The notes under the pieces were generated by a model. It was not told the DNA's origin. It ran no database searches and saw only the letters and a program-made list of their open reading frames with translations. This document shows, in pieces, positions 43,801 to 56,053 of a stretch of 64,000 nt of DNA; position 1 is the first letter of the stretch; each line of letters starts with the position of its first letter. The stretch comes from Spirometra erinaceieuropaei. Taxonomy: Eukaryota > Platyhelminthes > Cestoda > Diphyllobothriidea > Diphyllobothriidae. The stretch is taken from the NCBI GenBank assembly GCA_902702965.1, contig CACRXP010000394.1, forward strand, positions 362,508 to 426,507, given 5' to 3'. A program made the translations under genes and the position numbers.

Positions 43801-43894
43801 CAGTGTGATTCAATGCAACTTGGGATTTTCCTTTCTAGTGGAACTTCATAAGACAGGCGTTGGTTCGACGCGAGAGTTCGACCGTCGGTTTCGA
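40811..43894. other. No gene recognised
   Basis: Open frames at 41125-41343, 41995-42285 and 42774-43074 lack recognisable motifs or convincing splice borders. Confidence 0.4.
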
Positions 43895-44330
43895 CTATGT
43901 CCACCGTGTGCTCCAGGGCAAGACGAAGCAGGGCCGGTGACTTGCACGTGAATTAGTTTAAGGTGATAACAGACTTGCACAGTATCTACCGCACTCTCTC
44001 CTCCCCACTCCCCACCTGGACCTGGTGTCAAGACAGAGTCAAGAAGACCGGAGGTGGGGGGAGGGCCCAGGTGGCTGGCGCGGCCAGAGCCGCACCTATG
44101 CTTGCCACCACACCCTCTGGTCCACACAGCAAATGACCATGATCTTTCGCCAACAACGACAACACCCAACAGGGGTCAGAGCGAAGAGGATGACTGGGCA
44201 GCCATGCCAACCGGCAGGGAACCAGATGTCAGGGAACTGCCAGCGCATACCAGGCTGTGATGGCCATGATTTGCTGGTACTGGCATATCACACGCGTAAA
44301 TACCTTTTGACCTGGTTCAACTTATGCATC
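43895..44330 (+). repeat. Unnamed roughly 400-bp dispersed repeat, copy 3
   Basis: Begins near TGTCCACCGTGTGCTCC and contains TACCGCACTCTCTCCTCC, GTGTCAAGACAGAGTCAAGA, GGCTGGCGCGGCCAG and CAGGCTGTGATGGCC. The preceding GTTCGACCGTCG is also shared with copy 4. Confidence 0.9.
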
Positions 44331-45500
44331 CTATCAACAGCACAGTCGCAAAACACGTTATAACACTGTGTGCATGGACTAGCCCACACAGTACCCGCAC
44401 CGAATATTCAGCGCACATGTTTCACGTCTCTGCACCATTCTGATGCGTTAGCTCAGTTTCCAGGGTAACAGAATGCGTAATTCATCTTTTACTATACTGA
44501 GGCATAGCGGGACTAGATTTTTATCTTGAGAGTTTCTAAGAAGAAAGTCAGCTTTTGTCATGACCTCATTTGCACCGCTATCATTTCTCCAAAAAATGAT
44601 GGCAAAATTAAACTCCTGGAAGAGACAGATCACAGACAGCATCAGACACAGTTCTAGTAACTAAGAGCATCAACTTGTTTCGTGGTTTCTGGGATTTTGG
44701 GCTCACGTCCTGCAGTTCTGCCTTGCCGAAATAGCTACCCGCAAGACACGTTCCACTGACTGATGTGGGTTCGCTCCCCAGTGAATGATGTGTTAAGTCT
44801 CCAAATAGTAGCGTTTATAGAAATATGTGGCCAAACCGTACATTTGGATTGTCGCACATAAAAAACAATCCTAGATTTTAAAGCAGTGTATTAAAAATGT
44901 TTTCCAATTCACCCTTTCTAAAGACTTTTCCACGGTAATAATAATCGGATGTTTGACTGAGCTGCCTAAAAGGTGGTTTTTAAATTCGGGCTGAATAGCT
45001 TTTAGTCAGGAAAAAACAATTAAGATTCTGCGATTGCGTCAAGTCCACTGATCACCGACGTTCGGCATAAAACTTGGTAAACTAGCCATTCTTTTGAAAA
45101 TTTACTAGCCACCTTCAGATTTAGGGTGTAGTTCATTTAGATATTTCATCTAGCCATTCATAAACTTGAAGTTTTTATATGTGTAAATCTGTTTTGGGTA
45201 AACAGTACCAGCTTCAGTGGTATCACAGAACGTATAGCGGCCTTGGGGACGATTTGTTTTTCTCTTCCACCTAACAGGCAGCAGTTAAACGCAACATTTA
45301 TGCTTGGCGATTTTACGATGTAAAAAATGACTAATTGCGTTCCTGATCTACATTACTGCGATGTTAGATGGTCAGAGTTAGTCTGCCACTACTAGATTTG
45401 GAAAGTTCGGAAGTCATCAAAAAACTGCAATTTCGTCTGACACACTAGAACTTTTAAAAGTGGAGAACATAAAGAGTTTGAACCCTGCAGCTTAATCGCA
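44331..45500. other. No gene recognised
   Basis: AT-rich sequence between two repeat copies. Confidence 0.4.
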
Positions 45501-45504
45501 AAGT

Positions 45505-45975
45505 AATCGACAGTTCGACCGTCGTTGCCGACGATGTCCACCGTGTGCTTCACCACAAGGTGAGAGCAGGGACGGTGACGCGCGCGTGACTTAGCATACA
45601 GTGAATGTAGACTTGTGCTGCATCTACCGCACTCCCTCCTCCTCCCCCATCTTGACTCGGTGTCAAGACAGAGTCAAGAAGATCGGAGGCGGGGGAGGGC
45701 TCAGGTGGCTGGCACAGCCGGACCCGCACCTAGGCGTTCCACCACACCATCTGGTCCACAACAAACACTTGACCATGATTTTTCATCAGCTACAACAACA
45801 ACACCCAAACGGGGGTCGGAAGGACGAGGAATATGGCTAAACAGTCATACCCACCACGTGTATAATCAGCGGAAGCGCAAGCACATCTACCAGCAGGTAA
45901 CCAGGTGTTTGGGAACTGCCAGCGCATACCAGGCTGTGAGGGCCATGGTTTACTGATATTGGCATAGCACACGCT
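45505..45975 (+). repeat. Unnamed roughly 400-bp dispersed repeat, copy 4
   Basis: Preceded by GTTCGACCGTCG, then TGTCCACCGTGTGCTTC, TACCGCACTCCCTCCTCC, GTGTCAAGACAGAGTCAAGA, and CCAGGCTGTGAGGGCCATGG at its end. Confidence 0.9.
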
Positions 45976-48480
45976 TTCAGACCCTTTGACCGCAGAGTAA
46001 TCACTGTCATCTTCATTCACATAGCACAAGCACCATCCCACCCAATAAGCGACTAAACATTTAATGGCAAACGAATTATAAAACTAAACGTAAGGAGTCA
46101 TTTTGGACTGGCTGCAACTAGCTGTTCGATAATCATAATCTTTTAGACGCAATAAATTTAATAAGTAAAAGACAGAGGTTTAACACGAGACACTGGTAAA
46201 AGTGGGCATATAGTCCCTCACCATCACGAAATTGGTATGTTCCTTTGCTACTTAATTTGATAAGGTAATTTACAACAGTTACTGTTTTTACAACACTGCA
46301 GTCATCATATGATGGTATACCACAGCACGGGATGGGGTTAGGCGTTAGCTACGGTCTTACGGGCTGGCGATTCGAGTAACCCCCACTGTAACCACAGCGT
46401 TGCTCACTTCTTTTGGACTTAATCCGCACTCCACCGCCATTCATGGCGTCGCAAGCACTTGCGTATCTATACTATCAGAGGGGATGAACGGCGCATACTT
46501 CGTCCCCGTAAGAGGGTCAGTAGCAAAACATGCGCATTTAGGATTAGATTTATAAGTAGTTCATTGATGCACTCACTGATGAACGCGCGGTAAACCTTAG
46601 ATGGTAATGAATTACAACCAATGACCACCACCCAGATCGTGCGAGGCAGTGCTGCGTTCTCAAGAGTTTGACTCGTACAGCGCACACTAAACACAGCGCC
46701 CGCACCGAAATTTCATTATTGCGAAATTTCAGCATACTCTCTGGGTTACTATCTCCCTGTCCACACAACTCTTATTCACAAAAAATCACCATGATTACTT
46801 ATGTACTGGCTAATACTAGGTATATGTTATTATAAACCAGTCCAACCCGATCAACTACTTAAAGGGGAATACGGCGACAAAAAGCGTTTGCAATTCCGCT
46901 TTAAGTCGTACCTTAGTACGCTTTGATTCATGTTTCTGGGTTTCCGTGGTTGAAACAAATGACTAGTGACACTATCTAGTCCTTCTCCACAATACCGATC
47001 ACATTCACGGGTCACGTCATTGACAGTTTTTATTTATCACCTCATTTATCCACAGTTTGTTTCTTTTTTCCACCGTCAGAGTATATCTTATAATCTTTCC
47101 CCCTTGTGTTGTTTGATTGACGGCTGATATATGTTAGAGTCCTCGTTTTGATCATTTACTACCGTTAGAGATTTTTGTCAACACGTCAGACAAGATAGGC
47201 TGCCAATTATGCGAACAGTGTTTTCACCGTTCAGCATAATTGAGAAGAACTAGACACCATAACGTAGAAAGTACTCCAATGGAATAAAATTCTCTTGTTT
47301 TGTCGGTGGCTTTTAGTTTTTCTGGACGTCACTGAAGCTTCATGCGGGATTGTCTAGACTAGTTACTGAATGTTTCCATAAACCGACTTGACACGCGTTA
47401 ATCAAAATATGCCAGACACTCTGTTTATTAAACTCGGTCTTAGTTCTCCCGCAACCCTAAGTTCATTCGAGTTGAGAGGTAGCACAATTAGTAAAAAAAG
47501 TGGCGGCCTTCCAGAATTTACACGCCCTGTCGTTTTTGATGTCACTTCCCCGAATGTAACTGTGAACATTAATGGGTACTTGAATTCAGTAAGTAGCAAT
47601 AGTGTGCATAGTTAAATTTCAGGAAACTGTTGTTTTTAAACTAGTTTGGGAAAGCAATGTCTTTGATGACTATTCAAGCAATATACACTTGCAAGAATAT
47701 TGATCACACTGAGAACTCGCAAGAATGCTCATAGCCTATACTGTCTATGTTCATAAATGAGTAGACAGGTATAAGTTTCAAGTGTCACCTCCATAGGTCA
47801 ATCCGCATGATTTCAAATATCGCTAACTTGTGAAAAGTCATGTGTTCTTTTATGAGACTTTAATTTTCTCGGAGATAATGAACCGAGTCTTACGTTGGGA
47901 GATAAAAATTTTGGTGGAGGGCGAACCAATGAGTTTACTCATATACGGTCCAAAACATTGGATGTTAGCTCTTTATTAAATTATGAGCATCATTAATTAT
48001 TTTAGAATGGTAAAAATGCGCTGGCTGCACAGTAGGGAAGACCCTGCGGAATATATATTTCCCAGAATTGCAAAATATCAGCCATGAGACATGTGTTCAG
48101 CTGTATCAACTCCCACTCTTTCTGCCAAGTAGGCACTTTATCCATCAAAGCCTCTGGCCACGCCGACTTAATCAGTACAAGTTTTCAGTTAGTTTTCTTT
48201 TTATTCCATACACTGACATACAAGCTCTTTGTCAAAAGCTTTAAACGGCATTTACCCATATAAATGGGAAATTAAACATTCACATAAACTTATCCTTGGA
48301 AGTTAACGCGTTCCGACATTTGTGTGCAACTTTTCAGACAGCTTTACCTAGCTAAAACATAAACCGCTACTTGCGTCAGAGGCTCACTTTCGGCGTCACT
48401 TATTACTTTCGTCATATTTCCCGAAAAGAATGAGTCGATTTCCAGAACATTGTCTATTCCCGATCGCAACTAACAAATCA
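45976..48480. other. No gene recognised; one possible exon
   Basis: At 47444-47588 (plus) an open frame reading ATLSSFELRGSTIS then TRPVVFDVTSPNVTVNINGY ends at a good GTAAGT donor. The acceptor GGTCTTAG is weak. The product is not recognised. Confidence 0.3.
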
Positions 48481-48668
48481 ACGAGCCCGCGGCTCAGTGG
48501 TTCGAGGCGGTGGACTTCTGACTAACGGGCCGCGACAACGAGCCCCAGGTGTTCCACACTTCGGGGTTGGACATGATTGACTGACAACGGCTAATAAGTC
48601 ATAAATGGCCATTCTAGTCTCCCTTATCTTCATCGACAATACTATTTTGTCAGAAAATCGCCCTTAAT
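48481..48668 (+). repeat. tRNA-derived SINE with head
   Basis: Head with GGCTCAGTGGTTCGAGGCGG and a degraded B box (ACAACGAGCCCC), then GTTCCACACTTCGGGGTTGG. The body has GATTGACTGACAACGGC and CCATTCTAGTCTCCCTTATC. Clearly the same family as 55255-55525. Confidence 0.8.
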
Positions 48669-51600
48669 AAATTGTTGTGGCCTCTCCCTCGAGTTTAATA
48701 TAAGAAACCGTAGGACCTGAAAATCCCCTTTTGCCATGTGTTAATAGGAGAGGATTTCAGTTATTTTCCCTTTCAAGTCCAAAAACCAGATATGGTTTAA
48801 TTTATTTAAAAAATTCCGTTTTTCCACATAACCTGACAATTTGGCTGTCATTACCGATGACAATGAACGCTCATTGGCCATGTGAACTTGAGCTTTTTCA
48901 CTGCGCCAAAACGGAAGATATGTCAATCACAAGAGTGAAATTTGCAAATAATTTGGGAACGGAAGGATAATGCCAGATCTACGGGTAAATCAGATTTCTT
49001 TCCGGAAGTCTGACTATTGTGCCTAGTTTTATCATCAGAGATTGAAAAATAGGACAAAATCTGCCCACTTATGTCAAGGCTGTCACTTGTGGCAGCCTCC
49101 TTGCGGCGCTAGAATCTGTGCTTTCCGTATGGGCGTGACTGACGATGTAGTCACTCAGACAGCGGATGGCTTTTCTGCTTATTTTTCACTGCCGTACAAG
49201 GGTTATATCGTCGACCGAACTGTAGACTGACAAATAACGCGAGTTAAATAAAGACACTGTATCTTTTTGACACACAAGGGACAGACAGCCGTAGTGTTGG
49301 ATCTGTCAAAATATATAAAATGCCAGCGAATTATTCGACTGTCACTTAGCGAATCAATTCAGGACCAGCACTGTTTTTTGACAACCGTAAAAAGTGGTTT
49401 ACTGACCTCAAAAAGTGAGTTGGGGTCAGTGACCTTACGACTGGTATTTTGCAAGAGCAAACAGTACAGCATAAATCGATATTACGAAGGTAGAAATGGA
49501 TGAATGATTTTAATTCGGTAAAATTATGATAGACCAACCCGATGCTAGCTTACACACGACTTTGTTCATGAACAGCTACGGACTGTACACTAGTGGTATT
49601 TGACTGAAACCATGTAAGGAATCGGAATACAGTCGCTTAAATACTCAGTTATATACAATAAGCGAGATTGGGGAACATCCGCCGGCCCAAAAAGAACTCG
49701 ATAAAGAGCGGTTACGTTTGAACTTCCACCAAATGATGCCTGCGGTCTATCCAGGAACGGTGAGCATGAGACCTGCACCGAAGGTACGGTTTGTATTGCC
49801 CTATATTAAAAACTGATTAGTTACGTGTAAAGCACCGCGTCTGACTTGGGTGCCAGCGCGGCCCATCGGCCCGAGAGCACAATTTCTCATTGAGCCCTGC
49901 AGATTAAGAATCGATTAGACCACCGTGAACAGGCAGTCGTCATCTAACATATCAATTTTAAAGAATGCTCTACCACCTACACGAGTCAGACAGGCTCCAC
50001 TTTGATAAAACAGTATGGCAGTACAAGACCGTAGCGAAGCTCAGGAATCAATCGTCTTATCCTGATTCCATCGGCACTTGGATAGTTGTTCGGGAGTTGA
50101 AGGAATTCAGGTTGTTCCGATTAGATCTCAATCACCCATAGAGACAACCTCAAGTACGTATAACAGACCCAGAGGAGCCATCATCAAAGAAAACAGATCA
50201 AAGGCTAAGGATGCTTCATATCTATAGGATGCAATTGTGAAAAATGCTTCACTACTTGAATTTGACAAACATTTGTTGGGCAAAATCAACTTCCTACTTT
50301 AGTGATAACGACTTCAGCTTTTGTATAGAAGAAAGGCCGAACCTCCATTATAAAGACAGTGACATACTGTGATATACTCAAACGCTCTTAACGTAAGACG
50401 ATAGGCTGGCGGTCCTGAAATATCATCTTTTAGACGGTAAATAGAATTTTTTACTTTATTTGCTGTGTTTTGTCGTGTGTTTTTCCCTCGTTGTATCCTT
50501 CTTATTTGTTGTTTATAGTTCACGGACATAAACCCTAAATTTAAATCACCGCCTAAGAGAGCTATTTTTAGTGTACCTAGAAGTTCTCACCAACCGTCAT
50601 CGTTCTAAATGCGGTTAATATCCGTAGCAGAATTTAGTTGCTGGTGCTTTTGCGACTACATACCATTTGACAAACCAATAGTGATATCACGAAATATAGG
50701 GTTAAATTATGAAGGTAACACTTCTAATTGTAATAATATAGGCAACCAGCTCTTTCAGGGCCCTGCTAAGCTAAAAACAATGTTGGAAAAATAAAAATAC
50801 GGTCTTCCCAATCTACGCCCTCTGCTTGTGCGGCAGTATGCACGTTGTCTTAGCCACCTCCCTCGGACACAGGAAAGCATGCAAAAATAGACCGGCAGAT
50901 TTTAAAACACATGAACTCCCCTTTACTGTTTTCAAAAGGGGAATCACTTTCCTCTTTTTATTTGCCGACTTGAAAAGGTTAGGAAGGCTTAAACGGTCAT
51001 AAAACATCCAAATGTATCCTGAATCACCTGTGTAATGCTTAATGTTCAAGGCAACTCAACTGTTGGGCTGAAATATTCAGACAGAAAGGCTGGAGGAAAA
51101 ATTGCATACAACATTAGGGAAGTTGTTTTAAAGATGTGCCTAGGAGAACTGGCTTGCTAAATACACTGTTTAATGAAAGTAGTCAGCTGCCTCTTCTGCA
51201 CGACAAACAAATTTATTTGTCAACAGTAACCCACACTTATCCTGGATAATACTTTACCAGAAAGCTTACAAGTTTTAAGATGCCATTGACGACAAGCCAA
51301 CTTAACAATGCAAGCGATAATTTGTTCAAACGAGTAAATTTAAAATGCGTGAATACTTTATTAACTTTTCGCGTACTGCTTCTGTAGAAGGTGGTGCTAA
51401 TATTTGATTTTCCTTATTTTCTCAAAATAATACAACATCTGGGTTGTTCCACATGCAGAAGAACCGTTAATTACTACCATTACGTAGGACTTTTGTAAAT
51501 CATCAATCGAAACCAGATGTTCATGGCCCAGTTTGTAGTCTGTGAGTGTTGCGAGTTGAAACTGACCTCAACCATCACAGAGGTAGTTCTACCTCCTCCT

Positions 51601-52031
51601 CGTCTCTCATTTCTCTTGAATCACGTCAAAAGAATGCCCGGAAGTTGGATAGAATCCTTCTATATCAAGATTTACCTACGCCACATGTCGCATGAGGCTG
51701 GTTAGTGTGCTGTTGTTGTAACTAGTACGCGACTCCGCTACGTTGAGTGCACTCGAGTTAAAAAGCAACCTTACTTCAGCACTATGAAGTTTGTATATGC
51801 GTTCATTGGGATTCACTGTCCAAGTACCTTTGTGTTCGCCAATGGCACAGAGAACACTCATAGATGTAAAATAAAAGCATCCAGAATGGGAAACTCCAAA
51901 CGATATCTGGTGTTGAAAAACGCTCTATGGTCCCCTCTGACCAAACAAAATTTCCATTTGGACTTGTCATATTTCAATTCTACACCGGCTTTGCAATTGT
52001 CCAGACGAAAGGTGTTCCCATTGTAATCCTG
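48669..52031. other. No gene recognised
   Basis: AT-rich sequence with short open frames on both strands (for example 49042-49503 and 51784-52026). None carries a known motif. Confidence 0.4.
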
Positions 52032-52036
52032 TAGAC

Positions 52037-53183
52037 TGTTATGGAGGGTGCAAGCGGCGTAGAGCCACGGCCTAAGGCGCTGAACAGGGGACCAAGCCGG
52101 CGGCGTGAGGCACGCGTGAAGTTAGTCTGCCAAACGGCGTGCACTGCAGCGCCGAGCACGTGTGGTGGCTTTGCTCACGCGTGCGGCCCAATCAATGGCT
52201 GGTCGAATATTCCAGACATTTCCGCGGCGGGACGATCGCGCACGCGGTGGCCAATCAGCGACCAGCACACCCTGGGCAGGACCGTTCTAGAACGCCCTCT
52301 ACGGCTGGCACGCCATTGGGCAGAGTGTTCCAGAACGCACAGGGGCCAACGCATCTTTCTGACGATTTGTAACCCCTCGTGTCCGCAAGTTGCCAATAAG
52401 GTGCGTGTCCCTGAACCAGCTCTCTTCCCGTTCTACCTTCCTTCTGGGACATAACAACATTCGGAACCAGGCATCGAAATTCACTCTTCCTTTTGAATCG
52501 TAAACGAACTCGGTGATCCGTTACCCGATCTGCTTCATTTTGTTCTTTCTGGATGCCGGTCCCCAATTTCGCATCATTTCTGTGGGTAAGGCCATGAAGC
52601 TGGCCCGTTGTGCCAACAGTATATGCTTCATTTGCTCTTCTGATATCATTTTGCGGCACCCGCGCCATCCACAGAGAACAAAAGGAAGCAGATCGAGTAA
52701 CGGATCACCGAGTTCGTTTACGATTCAAAAGGAAGAGTGAATTTCGATGCCTGGTTCCGAATGTTGTTATGTCCCAGAAGGAAGGTGGAACGGGAAGAGA
52801 GCTGGTTCAGGGACACGCACCTTATTGGCAACTTGCGGACACGAGGGGTTACAAATCGTCAGAAAGATGCGTTGGCCCCTGTGCGTTCTGGAACACTCTG
52901 CCCAATGGCGTGCCAGCCGTAGAGGGCGTTCTAGAACGGTCCTGCCCAGGGTGTGCTGGTCGCTGATTGGCCACCGCGTGCGCGATCGTCCCGCCGCGGA
53001 AATGTCTGGAATATTCGACCAGCCATTGATTGGGCCGCACGCGTGAGCAAAGCCACCACACGTGCTCGGCGCTGCAGTGCACGCCGTTTGGCCGTCTAAC
53101 TTCACGCGTGCCTCCGCCGCTGGCTTGGTCTCCTGTTCAGCGCCTTAGGCCGTGGCTCCACACTGCTTGCACCCTCCATAACA
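52037..53183. mobile_element. 1147-bp foldback transposable element with 5-bp TSD
   Basis: Two long inverted arms, 52037-52553 and about 52667-53183, flank a spacer of about 113 bp. The termini are TGTTATGGAGGG and its complement. TAGAC occurs directly before (52032-52036) and after (53184-53188), consistent with a target-site duplication. The arms are nearly identical inside; most differences lie in the outer 100 bp. They are GC-rich against AT-rich flanks. A 137-codon minus frame (52668-52255) runs from the spacer into the left arm, and its mirror lies at 52610-52966. Neither resembles a known transposase. Most likely a non-autonomous foldback or MITE-type DNA element. Confidence 0.85.
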
Positions 53184-53188
53184 TAGAC

Positions 53189-55254
53189 TTAAAGTGTCAG
53201 CTGGTATTCAGTTGTCTACATACTCATGCGAATTCCCTGAGATGGATCTCATAAAACATGCGTGGGATTCTCTAGGTCACACCAGAGTCCCCTAAATAGT
53301 ATGAAAGACAATGAATGCGAGCTTAGATGAAAGCAGAAGTATAAGTAAATGAGGGTTAAAAGAAACAGCAGACTTCTGTCGAGTATTCTTTGCTGTCCAT
53401 TTTAAAGCGAAATTCTTCGATCACTTGCGGTCTTTTGATGACAGTATATTTAACACAGCAGCGTGAGTCGTGACTCGGTTAGAGAGCGACTGTTGAGGGC
53501 TAATTGACCTCTGTTTCAAGCCTTGGGTCTTTCCAACCTCAGATAGGATTAAGGCTGATTGATGTCGATAAATGTATCAGAGGTAACCCTCCTAGTTGTA
53601 CACTTGCGTACTGCATCTCGCTTAAATGCCGGCGTAGGGAAAAATAGCAGCCGGCACATACTGGATTTAGCTGTGAACGACCTAGAATTAGTTATAGCCA
53701 TCCTACTCATGGTTATAATTACGATTTATATGCTTGAGCGAACACTTTTCAGCCAGAAATGCAAATGCAACTCAGTCCTGGGCTTTAGTTTCCGTGAAAT
53801 GACTCTATATTACGTCATCCACTGTTTCGGCGCGTTGAAATAACTCGTTTTTGCTCACACTCATACTGACGTGGGCGTAACTAGTTGTGCGTCCATGCGG
53901 ACTTCCTCTTTAATAAAATATTAATCTGAAAACTAGGCCTGACCCCATCGTCTCATTTCCACACCCCAGCAGGGTTGGCGGTAGAAAATGCAAATCCGCG
54001 TTTGAGCCTGACGGAAACCACTTAAACGCTGAGTGCGTAAAGCTCTGACTAATCAGGGGCTGGGTCCGAAATCTCTTTCCCGCCCGCCTAACCCTTACGT
54101 CCTCTGAGGTGGAAACCGATTGGTCCCGGCACCTGCTCCACCCTGTTTCCGCCCAATAAGGCACCCGAGCAGTGAGGCACAACTCCACCCATTCAGTTTC
54201 AGACAGTCTCTTACGTTTGTCTGCGTACTTTCGTCTGTATGTCGCCTGTTTGGAGGCCTAATGAAGAACGATTGTTTCTGTTGGTGCAGCTGCTGTTGTA
54301 TGACCTCTGTGCTGAACTCCAACCGCATACCGAGCGGATGTGATTCTGAGGTAAATAGCTCTCGACGTCAGCGACACGCCTTTGGTGCCTCCCAATTGCG
54401 ACACTTCTCAGCTTCTGCTGCCCGACTCTGCTGCATTTGTTGTGCCCACTACTCTCGGCGGCAGCTACTACCGATAAAAATGCCGGTCGGCTTTACCGTT
54501 AAAAGAGATGCGTGGATTGAACGTATTTCTCATTTCTTTCAGCAACGTTCAGTTGCAACTTCGCAGTCTCCCGTGCGAGACGATGGAAATCTGCGACACA
54601 GGTGAGTGAGCTTGTTAATTCCCTTTCCTTGAGTACATAAACTTGTACTTGCACTGTGCAGTGGCTGTAACGTAAGTAGTCACAAAAACGTGCGGACTGG
54701 ACGGTTAAGAATTTTTCGATAGGCACAGCGAAGACGGGCCTCCTTGAAAGCTTGAAACTGCTGTTTGTAATGTTGGGCAGTAGCACTTAGCATTGCTTTA
54801 CGGTGTGTGTCGTTCAAAGGTTTAAACGTCACAGTTAGGTAGGCAGGAGTTTTATTCTGGTAGAAAGTTTGGTATGCGTTGCACATATTCTGACACCAGG
54901 CTACACAAAAGGGCTTTTGGCTCCCAATTTGACATTAATGATTATTTACTCAAATCTCACTTAACATGTGATCCCTACTTAAATGTTCTGTGTTTCCTAC
55001 TGTTCCTATTGCTGTTTATGTGAATTAACCTGTTTTCGTCAGTTGCTTTTTCGTAACGTGGTCTATTTTAATTAATGTCTAGACTCCTAAATAACTGGTT
55101 AGGTATGATTCTTAAAGGGATTTGCACAAATCTTGTATATTGATGCAGGTGAAACTGATATAATGCGTGAAAAGTTTCGGAGTATTTTGAAGTGGTTTGT
55201 TTTATAAGCAGACAGGGCAACGGGGCAGGGCACGAGCCCGTTGCCCGACGAGAC
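53189..55254. other. No gene recognised; one possible exon
   Basis: At 54543-54601 (plus) a strong acceptor (CATTTCTTTCAG) and donor (GTGAGT) enclose 59 bases, reading QRSVATSQSPVRDDGNLR in one frame. The other frames are also open. It could be an exon of the upstream gene or chance. Confidence 0.3.
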
Positions 55255-55525
55255 AACGAGTCCCTGAATCAGCGGTTAGAGGCGTGGACTTCTAACTAAC
55301 ATGTCGCGAGTACGAGCCTCGGGTGTTCCACACTTCGGGGTTGGGTATGACTGGCTGACGACGGCCAATGAGCTAAAAATGGCCATCCCAGTCTCCCTTG
55401 TTTTTGTCGGTAATAACATACTGTCTATATCATGCGCCGCTGTGCGGCTGCTGGTTGGGCTCGAGAGAGAGCCCGTAAGGCACAACGGAACGAGTGAGCT
55501 CCGTAAGAACGATCGGTGAGCGTCC
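55255..55525 (+). repeat. tRNA-derived SINE, most complete copy
   Basis: Head: TGAATCAGCGGTTAGAGGCG (A-box region) and GAGTACGAGCCTCGG (B-box region). Next come GTTCCACACTTCGGGGTTGG and GGTATGACTGGCTGACGACG, then CCATCCCAGTCTCCCTTG and TTTTTGTCGG. The tail has GCCCGTAAGGCACAACGG and ACGATCGGTGAGCG. The other copies match parts of this one. Confidence 0.85.
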
Positions 55526-55786
55526 CCTACCAGACTTAACTGTATTCAGCTATGAGTTAGAAAGAACTTCTGTATCTGAAATCTTGTAAAACGATCGGCC
55601 ACTGTAGTCCCAGATACGGATTCGAAGGAAATTCTGCTGTAAGTGTTGACTTTTGCGGTAATGCCATCAAACATCATTTCTTCTCCTTACGCAGGCATCA
55701 AAAGACGTCGAACAATACCAAGGCCTGCAGAGTACTTGTATCATATCTGTAGAATATTAACAGAACACAGAGCAGGGTAAGACGAG

Positions 55787-56053
55787 GTTATGTAACCCCA
55801 CGTGATGAACACAATACTGCTGGAGTTGGGATAAGGGTAAGAAAAGAGGGTAAGGGATTATGGTTAGGAGTTAGGGCACCAATTTCTTAACCACTCAAAC
55901 TACAACCGCGCATCCCCAATAGCTTTTCTTTTGCATACAACTACTTGGCCTCTTCGCCTATGCGTCCCCCGGCCCCATCTGTGAAAACTTCTATTACCAC
56001 CGGTCCCTTGTTACAGGTGGTTGGGGTTTGTTTACATCAGGTGGGGCTACACA
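55787..56053 (+). mobile_element. MITE-like element with telomere-like tract, copy 2
   Basis: Left end TAACCCCACGTGATG, right end CATCAGGTGGGGCTA. A shorter AAGGGTAAG/TTAGGAGTTAGGG tract sits inside, and the same downstream blocks (AACCACTCAAACTACAAC, TATTACCACCGG) as copy 1 follow. Confidence 0.75.
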
